From: Coemansia sp. RSA 487
Lineage: Eukaryota > Kickxellomycota > Kickxellomycetes > Kickxellales > Kickxellaceae
Direction of reading: 5' to 3'
DNA: 64,000 bases
NCBI GenBank assembly: GCA_027577595.1
Contig: JANBRJ010000040.1
Coordinates: 1 to 64,000, forward strand
Positions 63,972 through 64,000 of the stretch are shown here, piece by piece. The notes beneath the pieces were generated by a model. It made no database searches, was not told the DNA's origin, and worked only from the letters and a program-made list of their open reading frames with translations. The translations under genes and the position numbers were made by a program. Every line of letters starts with the position of its first letter. Within the stretch, counting starts at the first letter, position 1.

Positions 63972-64000
63972 ACTCGATAACTACTAGATCTGTGTATAGT

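Overview
The window reads as nuclear DNA of a filamentous or zoosporic-grade fungus, most likely an early-diverging lineage. I lean towards Kickxellomycotina (Zoopagomycota), but this is inference from general gene make-up, not proof. Genes are mostly single-exon; the only well-supported coding introns are in the BEACH gene and in a small gene near 48 kb. Respiratory complex I is present (a 24 kDa subunit), which excludes a Saccharomyces-like yeast. The JAC1/HSCB co-chaperone keeps the tetracysteine domain that budding yeast has lost. Intergenic spaces are AT-rich, with TATA boxes and pyrimidine-rich leaders.

The left part (0.8-25.7 kb) is a normal housekeeping region: a Q/P-rich protein with possible PP1-docking motifs, a GLUT-like sugar transporter, JAC1 (Fe-S cluster delivery), a DUF4112 membrane protein with polyQ, SMC1 (cohesin ATPase), EGD1 (NAC beta), a Prx5/PMP20-type peroxiredoxin, a PHO89/PiT phosphate transporter, complex I 24 kDa, the proteasome beta-3 subunit, a double-hotdog acyl-CoA thioesterase, a cytochrome P450 and a secreted AA11-like copper LPMO. 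The 2.9-kb gap between peroxiredoxin and PHO89 holds a tRNA-like sequence with a perfect Pol III B box but no cloverleaf that I can draw.

From 25.7 to 33 kb no conventional gene is visible; I see only two very short acidic-tailed ORFs, simple repeats and perfect hairpins. Next come the cohesin kleisin RAD21/SCC1, the mitochondrial protein RRG9 and a tandem SCP2 protein ending in a peroxisomal AKL tail. SMC1 and RAD21, two subunits of the same ring, both carry clustered MluI cell-cycle boxes (ACGCGT) upstream, consistent with shared G1/S control.

The most unusual region is 38.3-47.3 kb. Four short intracellular-looking proteins, all on the + strand and spread over about 8 kb, combine CxCxxC modules with Ala/Lys/Glu-rich spacers and Cys/His-rich tails (39008, 42594, 45464, 47000). 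Each has a TATA box about 180-220 bp upstream of its ATG. Two of these boxes, plus an orphan box at 41.3 kb, are followed at the same spacing by CTGCC. I recognise no described family; they look like a lineage-specific, co-regulated metal-binding or cross-linked structural protein family.

The right part holds a small spliced gene with a possible PNRC/EDC-like decapping motif, DIM1 (18S rRNA dimethylase), RET3 (COPI zeta), a giant neurobeachin-type BEACH-WD40 protein of 4,100 residues once its 53-residue first exon is added, and TFB5 (TFIIH) at the edge. I see no transposons, CRISPR arrays, rRNA genes or viral fossils.
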